64,000 bases of DNA from Natrinema versiforme JCM 10478 (GCF_000337195.1 NZ_AOID01000029.1:62001-126000); one strand, 5' to 3'; counted from the first letter of the stretch, positions 16,776 to 26,278 are shown. The notes: a model not told the origin generated them from the sequence alone. Program-made: numbers and translations.

Positions 16776-17173
16776 ACCTGACGTTTCGGTGCGACCGACA
16801 AAAGTGTGCGACTCTATGGGCGGCTGAGCCGAGGCGAACGTGTGACGTGACCACCGGACCCCGATCGCTGTCGCTCGGGACATTCGTGACAATGAGTAAA
16901 AGCGCGACTCGAACGACGGGTGCGGTCCAGTCTCGTCTCGCTGATCGACCGTGTGTTACTCGCAGCCGATGCCGCGCTCCGGCCCGATGGGCTCGTTTTG
17001 CTGGGTCCCGCTTTGCTCTGTTTCGTCGGCGGTCTCGCGTGGCACCTCCTGACAGACGGCTGGTGTTCCGACGGGGGCCAGCCTGATAGGGCGCGGAAAA
17101 CGCTACCCGGACAGTCGGCGGTACTGACTCGCGTTCCGGGGTTCTTTTCTCTCGGCCGGCCGTATCGCCTCGC
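16776..17173. other. gap without a confident gene
   Basis: A plus-strand GTG frame from 16920 would encode one membrane-like segment (VLLGPALLCFVGGLAWHLL), but it then runs out of frame into tsr3 and lacks a good promoter. I do not call it. It could be a decayed small membrane-protein gene. Confidence 0.4.
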
Positions 17174-17677
17174 GTGGAGTGTCACGTCTACTACGAGGGC
17201 GACGACGACCCCGAGAAGTGTACCGCGCGTCGCCTCGAGAAGTTCGATAAAGCGATCCTCCATCGATCGATGGGGCAGGTGCCCTACGGGGTCGTGTTGA
17301 ACCCCCACGCCGAGCAGGCGCTCTCGCCGGCCGATCTCGAGGAGGGGCTGGGGACGCTGGTCGCCCTCGATTGCTCCTGGGAGTCCGCCGAGGAAGCGTC
17401 ATTTCAGATGCGCGGGGTCCACCGCGCGCTTCCGTTTCTCGTCGCCGCGAATCCGATCAACTACGGTCGCCCGTTCCGGCTGACCACCGTCGAGGCACTC
17501 GCCGCCGCGGCCTGTATCTTCGACGAGGAAGAACTGGCCGAGGACCTGCTCGAGCCGTTCCGCTGGGGCGAGACCTTCCTCACACTTAATGAGGAACCGC
17601 TCCGGCGGTACAGCGAGTGTACTGACTCGAGCGAGATCGTCGCGGTTCAAGAAGACTATCTGGCCGACGAAGAATAG
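17174..17677 (+). CDS. tsr3: 16S rRNA aminocarboxypropyltransferase Tsr3
   Basis: 167 aa, GTG start. Tsr3 (formerly DUF367) transfers the 3-amino-3-carboxypropyl group of SAM to a modified uridine in small-subunit rRNA. Visible family blocks are [22 protein letters not shown] near the N-terminus, [16 protein letters not shown], and the very conserved [33 protein letters not shown]. The length is typical of archaeal members. It is followed after 114 nt by the L40e gene, a ribosome-linked neighbourhood. Confidence 0.93.
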   Translation: MECHVYYEGDDDPEKCTARRLEKFDKAILHRSMGQVPYGVVLNPHAEQALSPADLEEGLGTLVALDCSWESAEEASFQMRGVHRALPFLVAANPINYGRPFRLTTVEALAAAACIFDEEELAEDLLEPFRWGETFLTLNEEPLRRYSECTDSSEIVAVQEDYLADEE

Positions 17678-17762
17678 CCGCGAGCCAGCGGCGACGCGGT
17701 CTATTGACGCCCGCTTCCGGCTGGTTCGGATGCGATTCGTTCGTGGCCGTCGGATCACAGCG

Positions 17763-17770
17763 ATTAAATG
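17763..17770 (+). promoter_or_regulatory. box A (TATA) of the L40e gene
   Basis: ATTAAATG-type element, about 25 nt before the ATG of the ribosomal protein gene, which implies a leaderless transcript. Confidence 0.5.
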
Positions 17771-17791
17771 CCCCACGAGCGAAAGCCGGGT

Positions 17792-17941
17792 ATGGCCAGT
17801 TTCGACGCCGCTGAGAAACGGATGCTCGAGAAGATGATCTGCATGCGCTGTAACGCTCGCAACTCCAAGCGAGCCACCCGCTGTCGCAAGTGCGGTTACA
17901 AGAAGCTTCGCCCCAAGGCGAAGGAAGCCCGCGCCGCATAA
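17792..17941 (+). CDS. rpl40e: 50S ribosomal protein L40e
   Basis: 49 aa. Short basic ribosomal protein with a four-cysteine zinc site: C17 and C20 (MICMRCNAR) and C31 and C34 ([17 protein letters not shown]). The N-terminal [11 protein letters not shown] and the terminal KEARAA match archaeal L40e. A box A about 25 nt upstream suggests leaderless translation. Its length is normal for archaea, where the ubiquitin fusion of eukaryotes is absent. Follows tsr3. Confidence 0.95.
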   Translation: MASFDAAEKRMLEKMICMRCNARNSKRATRCRKCGYKKLRPKAKEARAA

Positions 17942-18112
17942 TCGACCGCGACGGATCGCTCGATCCGGTTTCTGTCGTTTCTGCCACCATAGTGACGACG
18001 TTGGTAGTTTCTACTCCCGCTGGCGACGCCGTCGTCTCGAGAGACGACGCATACCAGTAGTCGGTGACACGGTTTCGTTTTCAGAAGGACGACCGAAAAT
18101 GGGTCAGAGTCG

Positions 18113-18316
18113 CTACGCAGAACGCGCTTCGCTAACGAGCAGGTCCCAGGGTGGCGGGATTATTCCGATACTGGTGAGGGCAACAGCAGGAAACCAGTAG
18201 AGCGCGACGATTTCGATTGTCAGTCGATCGTGAGTGGACAGGAAGCCGACGAGGACACAGAACGGGAGAACGAAAACGGCCCAAACTGCGACAGTTCGGT
18301 ATGTGTCCCCCTCCAT
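18113..18316 (-). CDS. small two-helix membrane protein, unknown
   Basis: 67 aa. Two hydrophobic segments (about 8-25, VAVWAVFVLPFCVLVGFL, and 34-53, IEIVALYWFPAVALTSIGII) are joined by a short polar loop. No recognised family. Coding potential is supported only by the membrane pattern and a clean ATG after a purine-rich stretch. Neighbours give no functional clue. It may be a lineage-specific protein or a chance frame. Confidence 0.42.
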   Translation of the reverse strand: MEGDTYRTVAVWAVFVLPFCVLVGFLSTHDRLTIEIVALYWFPAVALTSIGIIPPPWDLLVSEARSA

Positions 18317-18440
18317 GAGGATTCGTTCCCCGTCTCAGTTGATGAGTTTTTCCCTCTTTCTTAGCACGTGTTTCAGACTCCGTTCCGAACAACGAAACGG
18401 TGCTGCTAGCTACTGGGACCGGCGATCCAACGGTCCGGTC

Positions 18441-19058
18441 CTACTCGTCGGGATATTTCGGCTCCCGCTTCTCCGCCCGCTCGAGTGCCGTTTCCACGAC
18501 ATCGAGTACGTCGCCGTGGAAGGCCCCACCGTGGCCCGCGTACATGTGTTCGACCCCCTCGGGCATGCGCTCGAGCAGGTCCTCGATGCTCTCGATGAGT
18601 CGCTCGCGGGACTGGCCGGCCATATCGGTGCGGCCGAAGCTGCCGTAGTCGAAGGCCCCGTCGTCGTGGACGACCACGTCGCCGGAGAATAGCGATGACT
18701 TCGAGACGAATGAGACGTGGTCGTCGGCGTGGCCCGGTGTGTAGACGATGTCGAACTCCTCGTCGCCGATCCGGACCGTGTCGCCGTCGTCGATCGCCTG
18801 CGTCCGGGCTGGATGCTCGGCGTAGGCGTACACCTCGGGATCGAAGGCGTCGCGGACGGCCTCGAGTTGGGCGACGTGATCGCCGTGTTGGTGGGTCATC
18901 ACGACGGCCTCGAGGTCGTCGACGTGGTCGCGGATCTCGTCGACGACGCCGTCCCACGCGCCGGCGTCGACCAGCGTCGCCGTGCCGTCCTCGCCGACGG
19001 CGAGGAATGCGTTACACGTGAACGTTTCCGCGTCCTCGGTGACGTGGTGGACTTCCAT
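18441..19058 (-). CDS. MBL-fold metallo-hydrolase
   Basis: 205 aa. Glyoxalase-II-like metallo-beta-lactamase: VVMTHQHGDHVAQL is the HxHxDH metal motif, YTPGHADDHVSFV supplies the next His, LFSGDVVVHDDG the bridging Asp and MYAGHGG the last His. It probably hydrolyses a thioester or phosphodiester; the short length suggests a stand-alone catalytic domain. Start chosen at MEVHHVTEDAETFTCNAFL, the usual N-terminus, 27 nt inside the longest frame. Confidence 0.88.
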   Translation of the reverse strand: MEVHHVTEDAETFTCNAFLAVGEDGTATLVDAGAWDGVVDEIRDHVDDLEAVVMTHQHGDHVAQLEAVRDAFDPEVYAYAEHPARTQAIDDGDTVRIGDEEFDIVYTPGHADDHVSFVSKSSLFSGDVVVHDDGAFDYGSFGRTDMAGQSRERLIESIEDLLERMPEGVEHMYAGHGGAFHGDVLDVVETALERAEKREPKYPDE

Positions 19059-19275
19059 ACCACGACAGTCGACGGCCGGCGGCAAAAACGGTGCTATCGC
19101 GGAACTCGACGCTGATCACGTCCCTGCTGTCACCGTCTGACACCTGGCGGATATTTTATGTAGGATTGCCGGACAGTCCGTAGAGCGGCGCTCCCGAACG
19201 TGTTGGTCACTTGGGAACCCCTCATAGCTCGGTGACCACGGAATTTTTCAATCGGTATCCCGTAGACGATACTGT

Positions 19276-19452
19276 ATGGGATTCGGGAGCTACGACGAAT
19301 CCGAGCAACAGGAAGTCGACGCTGATTTTGATGACGACGACGCGGTCAAGTCGGGAGAGAACAGTCACGAGGGAACCATCGAGTTCGAGAACGGCGCGTC
19401 TAGCGACGAATTGCTCGATCGACTCAAGGAAATCAAAGACGAGAGCGACTGA
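19276..19452 (+). CDS. small acidic haloarchaeal protein (DUF5786-like)
   Basis: 58 aa. Begins MGFGSYDESEQQ, very acidic centre (DADFDDDDAV), then GTIEFENGASSDELLDRLKEIKDE, a probable amphipathic helix. I recognise the pattern as the conserved haloarchaeal DUF5786 family, function unknown. Only 3 nt separate its stop from the DUF99 start, so the two are almost certainly co-transcribed. Confidence 0.82.
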   Translation: MGFGSYDESEQQEVDADFDDDDAVKSGENSHEGTIEFENGASSDELLDRLKEIKDESD

Positions 19453-19455
19453 CGG

Positions 19456-20034
19456 ATGAAGCCCGGGGTGCGGGCGCTGGGTGTCGCCGAATCGTACCGC
19501 GGCGATCGCGATCGGGGCCAGACAGAGAGCACGCTCGCCGGTGCCGTCGTCCGGGCCGATCGCGTCTGTGACGGCCTCGCGTACGCCGCCTGTCGCGTCG
19601 GCGGCACCGACGGGACCGACGCCGTTATCGGGCTGCTCGAGGACCTCGACCGGCCGGATATTCGGTACGTCCTCCTCGGCGCTATCGCCCCCGCGTGGTA
19701 CAACATTCTTGACCTCTCGCGAATTCGTGAGGCAGTCGGCCGGCCAGTGATCGCCGTCACCTTCGAGGCCAGCGACGGCCTCGAGACCGGCCTCCGAGAC
19801 GCGTTTTCCGGCCCCGATCTCGAGGCCCGCCTCGCGACCTACCGAGCGCTGCCGGAGCGACGCGAACTGTCGGTTAACGACGAGACCGTCTACGTGAGAC
19901 AGGTCGGCCTCGAGGCCGACGAGGCGGCGGCCATCGTCCGGGAATTCATCCCCGAGGGCGGCCGTCCGGAGCCGATTCGGGTCGCCCGACAGGCGGCTCG
20001 GGCGGCGGATTCGTACGCACGGTCGCTCGAGTAA
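19456..20034 (+). CDS. DUF99 family protein (endonuclease V-like fold)
   Basis: 192 aa. KPGVRALGVAESYRGDR, GAVVRADRVCDGLAYAACRVGGTDGTDAVIGLLEDLDRPDIRYVLLGAIAPAWYNILDL and GRPVIAVTFEASDGLE are the DUF99 (UPF0215) blocks, related to endonuclease V. The biochemical role is unknown; a nuclease or RNA-binding function is inferred only from the fold. Follows the DUF5786 gene with a 3-nt gap. The length matches other archaeal members. Confidence 0.9.
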   Translation: MKPGVRALGVAESYRGDRDRGQTESTLAGAVVRADRVCDGLAYAACRVGGTDGTDAVIGLLEDLDRPDIRYVLLGAIAPAWYNILDLSRIREAVGRPVIAVTFEASDGLETGLRDAFSGPDLEARLATYRALPERRELSVNDETVYVRQVGLEADEAAAIVREFIPEGGRPEPIRVARQAARAADSYARSLE

Positions 20035-20140
20035 TGGATCTGCGGCAGGTCCACCGAACCAGCACACCGATAGCAGCCCGTCTCGAAACTCGACGGCCCC
20101 GTCCCGAAAGACGTAGGAGGCGACCCGCTGACTCCCACGT

Positions 20141-20737
20141 ATGGGAGAGATGGAGGACCTCTGTGTCACGGAGTGTACGCGCTGTCCGGCGCTCGTCGAC
20201 TCGCGGAGCCGGATCGTCAACGGTGCCGGTCCCGACGACGCCGACCTCCTCTTCGTCGGCGAGGGGCCCGGAGCCAACGAAGACGAGCAGGGCGAGCCGT
20301 TCGTCGGCCGCAGCGGCACCGTCTTAGACGACGGCCTCCGGAACGTTGGCCTCGAGCGCGGTGATATCCGCATCACTAACTGCGTGCGCTGTCGTCCCCC
20401 CGAAAACCGCGATCCGAAGAAGGACGAACTCGCGAACTGTCGGGGCTACCTCGAGCGAGAGATCGCCGCGCTCAATCCCGAGGTGATCGTCACGCTGGGG
20501 AAGGTGCCGAGCGAACACCTGCTCGAGCGGTCGGTCGCTGTCACGAAGGAGGCGGGCGATCTCGCCGAGATCCGGATCGACGGCGCGCCGCGGCGGCTGC
20601 TGATCTGTGTCCACCCGGCGGCGACGCTGTACGATCGCAGTCAGGAGGAGACGTTCGAGAACGCCTTACAGCGAGCGGCCGATCTCGCGGGCGTCGCAGA
20701 CAGCGAGGGCGGACAGTCCCGCCTCGACGGGTTTTGA
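20141..20737 (+). CDS. uracil-DNA glycosylase, family 4 (Fe-S)
   Basis: 198 aa. Removes uracil from DNA. Motif 1 is GEGPGANEDEQGEPFVGRSG, and motif 2 is HPAATLYDRS near the C-terminus. Cysteines of CTRCPAL, CVRCRPPENRDP and the later ANCRGYL supply the [4Fe-4S] cluster expected of family 4. An alternative ATG three codons in (MEDLCV) is possible. Stop lies 85 nt before hisH. Confidence 0.92.
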   Translation: MGEMEDLCVTECTRCPALVDSRSRIVNGAGPDDADLLFVGEGPGANEDEQGEPFVGRSGTVLDDGLRNVGLERGDIRITNCVRCRPPENRDPKKDELANCRGYLEREIAALNPEVIVTLGKVPSEHLLERSVAVTKEAGDLAEIRIDGAPRRLLICVHPAATLYDRSQEETFENALQRAADLAGVADSEGGQSRLDGF

Positions 20738-20822
20738 ACCTGGACATAGCCGGAGCCGACGCGGAGTCACGACGGGTTGCGCGAAGGGTAATTCACTTTA
20801 CCACGCCCCACCGAGTACGCGT

Positions 20823-21485
20823 ATGAGCACTGTTTCGTCTCCGCAGGAGGAATCCCTCGCGTCCGTCGTCATCGTCGACTACGGGCTGGGGAACCTCCGC
20901 AGCGTCACGCGCGGCTTAGAGCGCGCGGGTGCCGACGTCGAAATCACGGACGACCCCGCGGCGTTCGCCGCGGCCGACGGCGTCGTCCTGCCAGGCGTCG
21001 GCGCGTTCCGCGAGGGCGTCGAAAACGCCGACCCGCTCCGCGAGGACCTCCTCGAGGTCGCCGAAAACGGCACCCCACTCTTCGGCATCTGTCTCGGAAT
21101 GCAGATGCTGCTCACGACGAGCGAAGAGGGTGACAACGACGGCGAGTCGGCCGTGCAGGGACTCGACCTGATCCCGGGAACCAACGTCCGGTTCGCGGAG
21201 GGGCAGAAGGTCCCCCACATGGGCTGGAACGAACTCCACGTCGAGCGCGAGCACCCCCTGGTCGAGGGCGTCGATGGGAACTACGCCTATTTCGTTCACT
21301 CCTACTACGCGGTTCCCGACGATCAGAACGCGACGGTCGCGATGACGGACTACGAACTCGAGTTCCCCTCGATCGTGGCCAACGAGGCAGGCAACGTCTT
21401 CGGCACCCAGTTCCACCCCGAGAAGAGCGGCGAGACGGGGCTGCAGATCCTGCGGAATTTCGTCGAAATCTGCGCCGAGGAGTAG
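20823..21485 (+). CDS. hisH: imidazole glycerol phosphate synthase glutaminase subunit HisH
   Basis: 220 aa. Class I glutamine amidotransferase that feeds ammonia to HisF in histidine synthesis. VVIVDYGLGNLRSVTRGLERAGA opens the domain. The nucleophile Cys is in FGICLGMQMLL, and His/Glu are in GTQFHPEKSGETG. PHMGWNELHVE and YFVHSYYAVP are HisH-specific. Start at MSTVSSPQEE; the upstream extension of the frame overlaps the UDG gene. No other his gene lies in the window, the usual scattered arrangement in haloarchaea. Confidence 0.96.
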   Translation: MSTVSSPQEESLASVVIVDYGLGNLRSVTRGLERAGADVEITDDPAAFAAADGVVLPGVGAFREGVENADPLREDLLEVAENGTPLFGICLGMQMLLTTSEEGDNDGESAVQGLDLIPGTNVRFAEGQKVPHMGWNELHVEREHPLVEGVDGNYAYFVHSYYAVPDDQNATVAMTDYELEFPSIVANEAGNVFGTQFHPEKSGETGLQILRNFVEICAEE

Positions 21486-21668
21486 TCGAGCGGAGCCGAC
21501 TGCAAACGACTATCGGAACGTCCGGCCTTTTGTCCCGATTGTGTGCGAGTGAAAACCGGCGATTCATCCGAAGAAAAAGCAGAGTGCTGACGGACTGTGG
21601 GTCCTGTAGAGGTCGTCAGAGCGTAACGGATGTTCATAGAGCGGCGAATCGAGGGGATTCTCCGGCCG

Positions 21669-22325
21669 TCACTCCATCGAGAGCGACCACGTCCCGGCGG
21701 CTTCGACCGTCACGAAACCGACGCCGTCGATATCGAACGTCGTCTCGCCCTCGAACTGATCGAGTTCGTTGAACACGAGTTCCGAAAAGAGGTCCTCTTG
21801 GGGAAGGATTTCGACGATGAAGTTCCCTTGGCCCTCGTGGCTTCCGTTCGCTTGGCCGAGTCCGTCGAACAGAAACGGGCCGTCCCATGTCGACCCCTCC
21901 CCCTCGAGTTCGACCGGTAACGAATCGGCTTCGTCCGCAGTCGACCGCGGTTGTCGGATCTCGATTTCCCATTCCCCGTCAGCGTCGATATCCAGTAGAT
22001 ACGTCCCCTGTTCCGCGAGCACGCCCGACGCGCCGTCGTACTCCCCGATCGCGTTGATCAGCAATTCCTCGTAGCCGTTATCCGTCGGAATCAATTCGAC
22101 GATGAAGTTCACCTCGCCGTCGTGAACGGCCTCGGCGATGGTCACACCGCCCTCGAGTTCGAACTCGTCGGTGACGGTCGCACCCGTTCCGCCGACTGTG
22201 AGCGGATCTGGTTCGTCTTCCGACTGGGTGTTGGCCGTTCGTCTCGTGGTTGCGGCTGTTCCGGACGAACCAACGATCGGAACGGTCAATCCGAGACTAG
22301 CGGTGAGGTAGCGTCGTCTTTTCAT
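21669..22325 (-). CDS. Tat-exported protein with a duplicated domain, unknown
   Basis: 218 aa. N-terminal KRRRYLTASLGLTVPIVGSSG is a twin-arginine signal (RRxYLT), cleaved probably near residue 25. The mature part consists of two related units, about 55-123 and 150-218, joined by an acidic linker. Unit 1 has HDGEVNFIVELIP (from H68) and unit 2 HEGQGNFIVEILP (from H163), each followed by an acidic helix and a strand ending in GEWEIEI or GTWSLSM. No known family recognised. It is probably a folded extracellular beta-rich protein; no lipobox or C-terminal anchor. Confidence 0.75.
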   Translation of the reverse strand: MKRRRYLTASLGLTVPIVGSSGTAATTRRTANTQSEDEPDPLTVGGTGATVTDEFELEGGVTIAEAVHDGEVNFIVELIPTDNGYEELLINAIGEYDGASGVLAEQGTYLLDIDADGEWEIEIRQPRSTADEADSLPVELEGEGSTWDGPFLFDGLGQANGSHEGQGNFIVEILPQEDLFSELVFNELDQFEGETTFDIDGVGFVTVEAAGTWSLSME

Positions 22326-22441
22326 GCGATAACAACCCACATGCAACGTCTTCAAATGCTACTCATATCGTTAGTGAGAGTCGTTCGTGTTGGGATGTAA
22401 GACCGTTCACCGACCGATTTCCGCAGCCGGCCGCAGAGACG

Positions 22442-22798
22442 TTATATGAGGTCGCGGACTTCCGAGTACCACATGTCGTGGTAGTCGACGTGGCCGACCC
22501 GGCGCGCGATCGCGACCGCCAAGGAGTGCCAGCAGCGCTCGGTCGGGTCGTCGGCATCGAGGTTGTACTCGCTGTCCTTGCAGGTACAGCCGCCATCCTC
22601 GACGATGTACTCGTCGTCGTAGCCGACGACGATCGTGAAGTCGCGGTAGGCTTTCACGCGGTTTTCGCCGACGGCTTCGATGGCGCGAACCCCGCGATCG
22701 CCGTGGATCTCCGAGATCTCGCCGACGATCTCCGGCGTCAGCTCGCCGGCTTCCTCGAGAGCAGCCTGCCATCGCTCGACGGGGTTGGCCTTCGGCAC
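22442..22798 (-). CDS. SWIM zinc-finger protein
   Basis: 118 aa. Helical N-terminus (ERWQAALEEAGELTPEIVGEISEIHG), then a strand-rich part and a SWIM motif, C71-x-C73-x15-C89-x-H91 (CTCKD...RCWHSLA). SWIM domains bind zinc and mediate DNA or protein contacts; in haloarchaea small SWIM proteins are widespread and uncharacterised. A link to Rad51-paralogue complexes is known for other SWIM proteins, but there is no such neighbour here. Start MPKANPVERW is clear. Confidence 0.82.
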   Translation of the reverse strand: MPKANPVERWQAALEEAGELTPEIVGEISEIHGDRGVRAIEAVGENRVKAYRDFTIVVGYDDEYIVEDGGCTCKDSEYNLDADDPTERCWHSLAVAIARRVGHVDYHDMWYSEVRDLI

Positions 22799-23181
22799 GT
22801 CCGTGACTGTGCACCGAACTGTAAAATCGGTTTGGTTGTGTCGCCGCGGCGGCGGGACGACCGACGCGCCCTGTATGCAATCGGCCGCCGATGCGGGAGT
22901 CGCGCTTGGATCGATCGCCCGCTCTCCGCTCGCTCGAGACGGCGACGTGGCAGAGCGGTGGACTGTCGGGCGAACTGTCCGGCAGAATCCAAAAACCGGC
23001 TCGCTGGGAAATGGGAATACTGGTCGCGCAGCGACGAATACCGTCTCGAGTCAGCGGACTCGGATCGATCACGGCCCTCGACGCGCTCTACGTTGCGCTC
23101 GTCTCGGGTTTCATCGGCGTCCCGGGTCTCGTATCCGTCCGAGACCACACCGTTTTTCGCCCGGTACCGACGAGACGTGGT
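22799..23181. other. gene-free stretch before trm1
   Basis: Only shadow frames are open here. A T-rich CGTTTTTCGC around 23150-23159, about 25-30 nt before the trm1 ATG, is the probable box A. Confidence 0.45.
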
Positions 23182-24300
23182 ATGCGCGTCACCGAGGGCG
23201 GGGTCGAACTCGAGGTCCCCGGCGAGCAGACGGAGGGCATCGAGGAGGCGGTCTTCTACAACCCGCGACAGGAGTTGAACCGGGATCTGACGATCGCGAC
23301 GCTGCGGGCCTACCGCGAGCGCGAGGACCGCGCCACCTCCTATCTGGACGCGATGACCGCGAGCGGCGTCCGCGGGGTGCGAGCCGCTGCGGACGGCTGG
23401 GACGTGACCTGCTGTGATGTCGACGAGGAAGCGGTCGACCTCGCGCGCGAGAACCTCGAGCGGAACGACTGCGAGGCGGCGACCGTCGAACACTGGAACG
23501 TCAACGCTCTCATGCACGACTCGACGTTCGACGTGATCGATCTCGATCCCTTCGGGACGCCGATGCCCTTCGCCGACGCCGCGTTCGCGAACTGCCGCGA
23601 CCTGCTCTGCGTGACTGCGACCGACACCGCACCGCTGTGTGGCGCACACTTCAACAGCGGCGTCCGCTCGTACTCCGCGGTACCCCGAAACACGGACTAT
23701 CACGCCGAAATGGGCGTTCGAATCCTCATCTCGGCGCTCGCGCGCAGCGGCGCGCGCTTCGACGTCGGCGTCGAGCCGATCCTGACCCACGCGACCAGCC
23801 ACTACGTCCGGACCTACCTCGAGCTGACCCACAAGCCCACGGCGGCCGACGCCGCGATCGACGAGTTAGGCCAGCTCTATCACTGTGAAGACTGCCTCTA
23901 CCGCGAGGCCGACCCCGGACTGATCGCGGACCCGCTCGAGACGTGTCCCCACTGCGGCGGCAATCGGATGCTCACCGCCGGGCCGGTCTGGCTCGGGGCC
24001 GTCCAGGATTCCGAGTTCATCGCCGCGGTTCGCGACGAGATCCCGTACACGTTCGATACCGCACCGGCGGCGCGGGAACTCTGTGACACGCTCGCGGCGG
24101 AACTCGACGAGCCGACCCACTACGACCAGCACAAACTCTGTCGGAACTGGGGGCTGCCCGCGAACGCGATGGACGACTTCTTGGCCGATCTGCGCGAGGC
24201 GGGCTATGCGGCCTCTCGAGCCCACTACGGCGGGACGACGTTCAAGACGGACGCGAGCGTCGGCGAGATCCGCGCGGCCACCGAAGGGAACCTCGACTGA
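23182..24300 (+). CDS. trm1: tRNA (guanine(26)-N2)-dimethyltransferase
   Basis: 372 aa. SAM-dependent enzyme that dimethylates G26 of many tRNAs. [35 protein letters not shown] (SAM loop) and the catalytic [12 protein letters not shown] are present. A C-terminal zinc-binding part has CEDCLYRE...CPHCGGNRM, then [18 protein letters not shown]. The start [14 protein letters not shown] is the family N-terminus; the 97-codon upstream extension is not conserved-looking and is rejected. Confidence 0.95.
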   Translation: MRVTEGGVELEVPGEQTEGIEEAVFYNPRQELNRDLTIATLRAYREREDRATSYLDAMTASGVRGVRAAADGWDVTCCDVDEEAVDLARENLERNDCEAATVEHWNVNALMHDSTFDVIDLDPFGTPMPFADAAFANCRDLLCVTATDTAPLCGAHFNSGVRSYSAVPRNTDYHAEMGVRILISALARSGARFDVGVEPILTHATSHYVRTYLELTHKPTAADAAIDELGQLYHCEDCLYREADPGLIADPLETCPHCGGNRMLTAGPVWLGAVQDSEFIAAVRDEIPYTFDTAPAARELCDTLAAELDEPTHYDQHKLCRNWGLPANAMDDFLADLREAGYAASRAHYGGTTFKTDASVGEIRAATEGNLD

Positions 24301-24337
24301 ACGGCCGGGGCCGAATCCCGGTGTCGCCTCGCGTCCG

Positions 24338-24538
24338 CTACTCGAGGTCAGCGTAGAGGCGAACGAGTCCGCACTCGGGACAGCAGACGCCCTGGAGTTC
24401 CGCCCTGTTCTCCAGCCCGATCGTTCCCAGCAGCCCGTCGCGTTTCCCGGTGGTAATCAATAGTCGACTCGACTCGGTGTCGCGGACCTTCGTTTCCTCC
24501 ATCGTCACGCCGCAGTCGGGACAGCGTCGTTGCTCCAT
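24338..24538 (-). CDS. small zinc-ribbon protein
   Basis: 66 aa. Two CxxC knuckles (C6/C9 in RRCPDCGVTM and C53/C56 in CCPECGLVRLYADLE) with about 44 residues between. The LLITTGKRDGLLGTIGLENRAEL centre resembles haloarchaeal nucleic-acid-binding zinc-ribbon proteins that also end GLVRLYAD. Convergent with trm1. Function unknown. Confidence 0.78.
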   Translation of the reverse strand: MEQRRCPDCGVTMEETKVRDTESSRLLITTGKRDGLLGTIGLENRAELQGVCCPECGLVRLYADLE

Positions 24539-24767
24539 GCGGTGTTATTAGACGGTCGACATAATGAAGCTCATCGTTTGCGTGATCGTCACGAAATCAC
24601 GGAGACGACCGATAGCGAGACGCCGTCTCCGGACCGCTCGAAACCGACCGCTACAGGTCGCCGGGCCACACTGGATCGAGAGTACGGACGGTCCATTCCG
24701 ACGTAACGTCCCGTTAGGGGCCTGTGCGCTGTGATTACATATTGGGCGGTACCTCGAACGGCGGGTC

Positions 24768-26072
24768 GTGATCGATCGGGGACGAGGGGTGGACCTGACA
24801 AGACGAGTCCTTCGGCTCGCGAAGGACCAGCAGCTGACGCTGCTGGCGGCCGGGGTTGCCTTCTACGGCTTCCTCTCGTTGGTACCGCTCATGTTGCTTG
24901 CGCTCGGTCTCGCGGCGTCGATCGGCGGCGAGGCCCTCGCGGACCGCCTCTCCGCCGCCGCGACTGACATCCTCACCGTCCAAGCACAGACGCTGCTGGC
25001 CGACGCCGTCACCGACGAGACCGGGCGGCGCGGGGCGACCGTCGTCGGCATCCTCGGCCTGCTGTGGGGCTCGAGCCGCGTCCTCTGGGGGCTCGATCGG
25101 GCCTTCTCGCAGGTCTACGGGACGGTCGGCGAGAAGTCGCTGCTGGATTCGATCTGGGACGCGATGATCGTCTCAATCGTCATCGCGGTCGGTCTCGCGC
25201 TACTGGGAGCACTCGAGTTGGTCGTTCGGGTCCTCCCGGGGCTCGAGGTGACGATCGCGGTCGTGGGACAGCTGTTCGTCGTCTTGGGGCTGTTCGTCAC
25301 CTTTCTCCCGCTGTACGTGATCTTCCCGGATGCAAACGTCAGGATCCGCGAGGCCGCCCCGGGGACGGTCATCGCCGCGGTCGGCTGGTTCGTCCTGAGC
25401 CGGACGTTCTCGCTGTATGCCGGCCTGCTGTCGGAGTACGCGGTCTACGGCGCGCTCGGGGCCGTGTTCCTCGTCCTCGTCTGGCTGTACGTCGGCGCGA
25501 TCATCCTCGTCTTCGGCGCGGTCCTCAACGCGGCCCTCGCCGACCGTGAAGTGGATCGGCAGCTACAAAGTCCCGGACATCGACAGATTTCGACAGAAGC
25601 GATGACCGACGACGCTACGGGTGCCGACGAGGGAGCCACGGAGGACCGCGCGAGCGACCGTGCGACCGCGAGGAGCGCCAGCGCCCGAACGCGCGATCGT
25701 TCGGACGACCCCGAGGTGCTCCGCGAGGAGATCGAGCGGCTGCGCGACCGCGTGGACGCCTTCGAAGACGATGTCGAGAACAGGACCGTCCGAAAGGAGT
25801 CCCTCGAGGGCGAACTCAAGCGCTACGTTCGACGACGGGTACGACGCGGCCACGCCCACGACTGGGGACCCTACCTCGTCTTGCTGTACGGGACGGCGAT
25901 GTCGATCGCCGCGTTCTACTTCCTCGCGGGGCTCTGGGCGATCCTCGCGATGATCGTCGTCTGGACCTCGACGCTCGGCGTCTACGTCCTGATGGTCCTG
26001 TTCGGCTTCGGTATCTCCCTGCTCGGGATTCCCGGCCGCGTTCGGAATATGATCGGCGACCGCCGCTCCTGA
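24768..26072 (+). CDS. YihY/BrkB family membrane protein with an extra C-terminal coiled-coil/TM module
   Basis: 434 aa, GTG start (an internal GTG seven codons later is an alternative). Residues 1-265 are the YihY/BrkB core with six membrane helices (LAAGVAFYGFLSLVPLMLLAL, LGLLWGSSRVLWGLDRAFSQVYG, EYAVYGALGAVFLVLVWLYVGAIILVFGA). An acidic Ala/Thr/Asp-rich linker follows, then a coiled coil (about 318-350, LREEIERLRDRVDAFEDDV) and two more helices. The C-terminal module looks like a separate small coiled-coil membrane protein joined in frame, and it has its own internal Met (EAMTDD). Not an established RNase despite old RNase BN labels. Transport substrate unknown. Confidence 0.82.
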   Translation: MIDRGRGVDLTRRVLRLAKDQQLTLLAAGVAFYGFLSLVPLMLLALGLAASIGGEALADRLSAAATDILTVQAQTLLADAVTDETGRRGATVVGILGLLWGSSRVLWGLDRAFSQVYGTVGEKSLLDSIWDAMIVSIVIAVGLALLGALELVVRVLPGLEVTIAVVGQLFVVLGLFVTFLPLYVIFPDANVRIREAAPGTVIAAVGWFVLSRTFSLYAGLLSEYAVYGALGAVFLVLVWLYVGAIILVFGAVLNAALADREVDRQLQSPGHRQISTEAMTDDATGADEGATEDRASDRATARSASARTRDRSDDPEVLREEIERLRDRVDAFEDDVENRTVRKESLEGELKRYVRRRVRRGHAHDWGPYLVLLYGTAMSIAAFYFLAGLWAILAMIVVWTSTLGVYVLMVLFGFGISLLGIPGRVRNMIGDRRS

Positions 26073-26278
26073 TCGCGCGCACGTAGCCTTCGCATCCTGC
26101 CGGCTCCCGTCCCACGCGCGGATCTTCGATTTCGTCCTCGAGTCCGCACAGTTCGACCGCCCCATAGCGACTCGACCACTGCTTCATCGCGACTCGAATC
26201 GACAGTCTTGCCGCTCGAGCGGGGTCGTCATCGAGTCGCTCGCTGCGTAGCGTCGCCGAGTACCGTTACCAGCGCCGA

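Noticed and set aside
16920-17300. Frame with one membrane-like segment
   Set aside because: Only the first part is plausible; the rest overlaps tsr3 out of frame with Ser/Arg-rich sequence, and no good promoter is seen.
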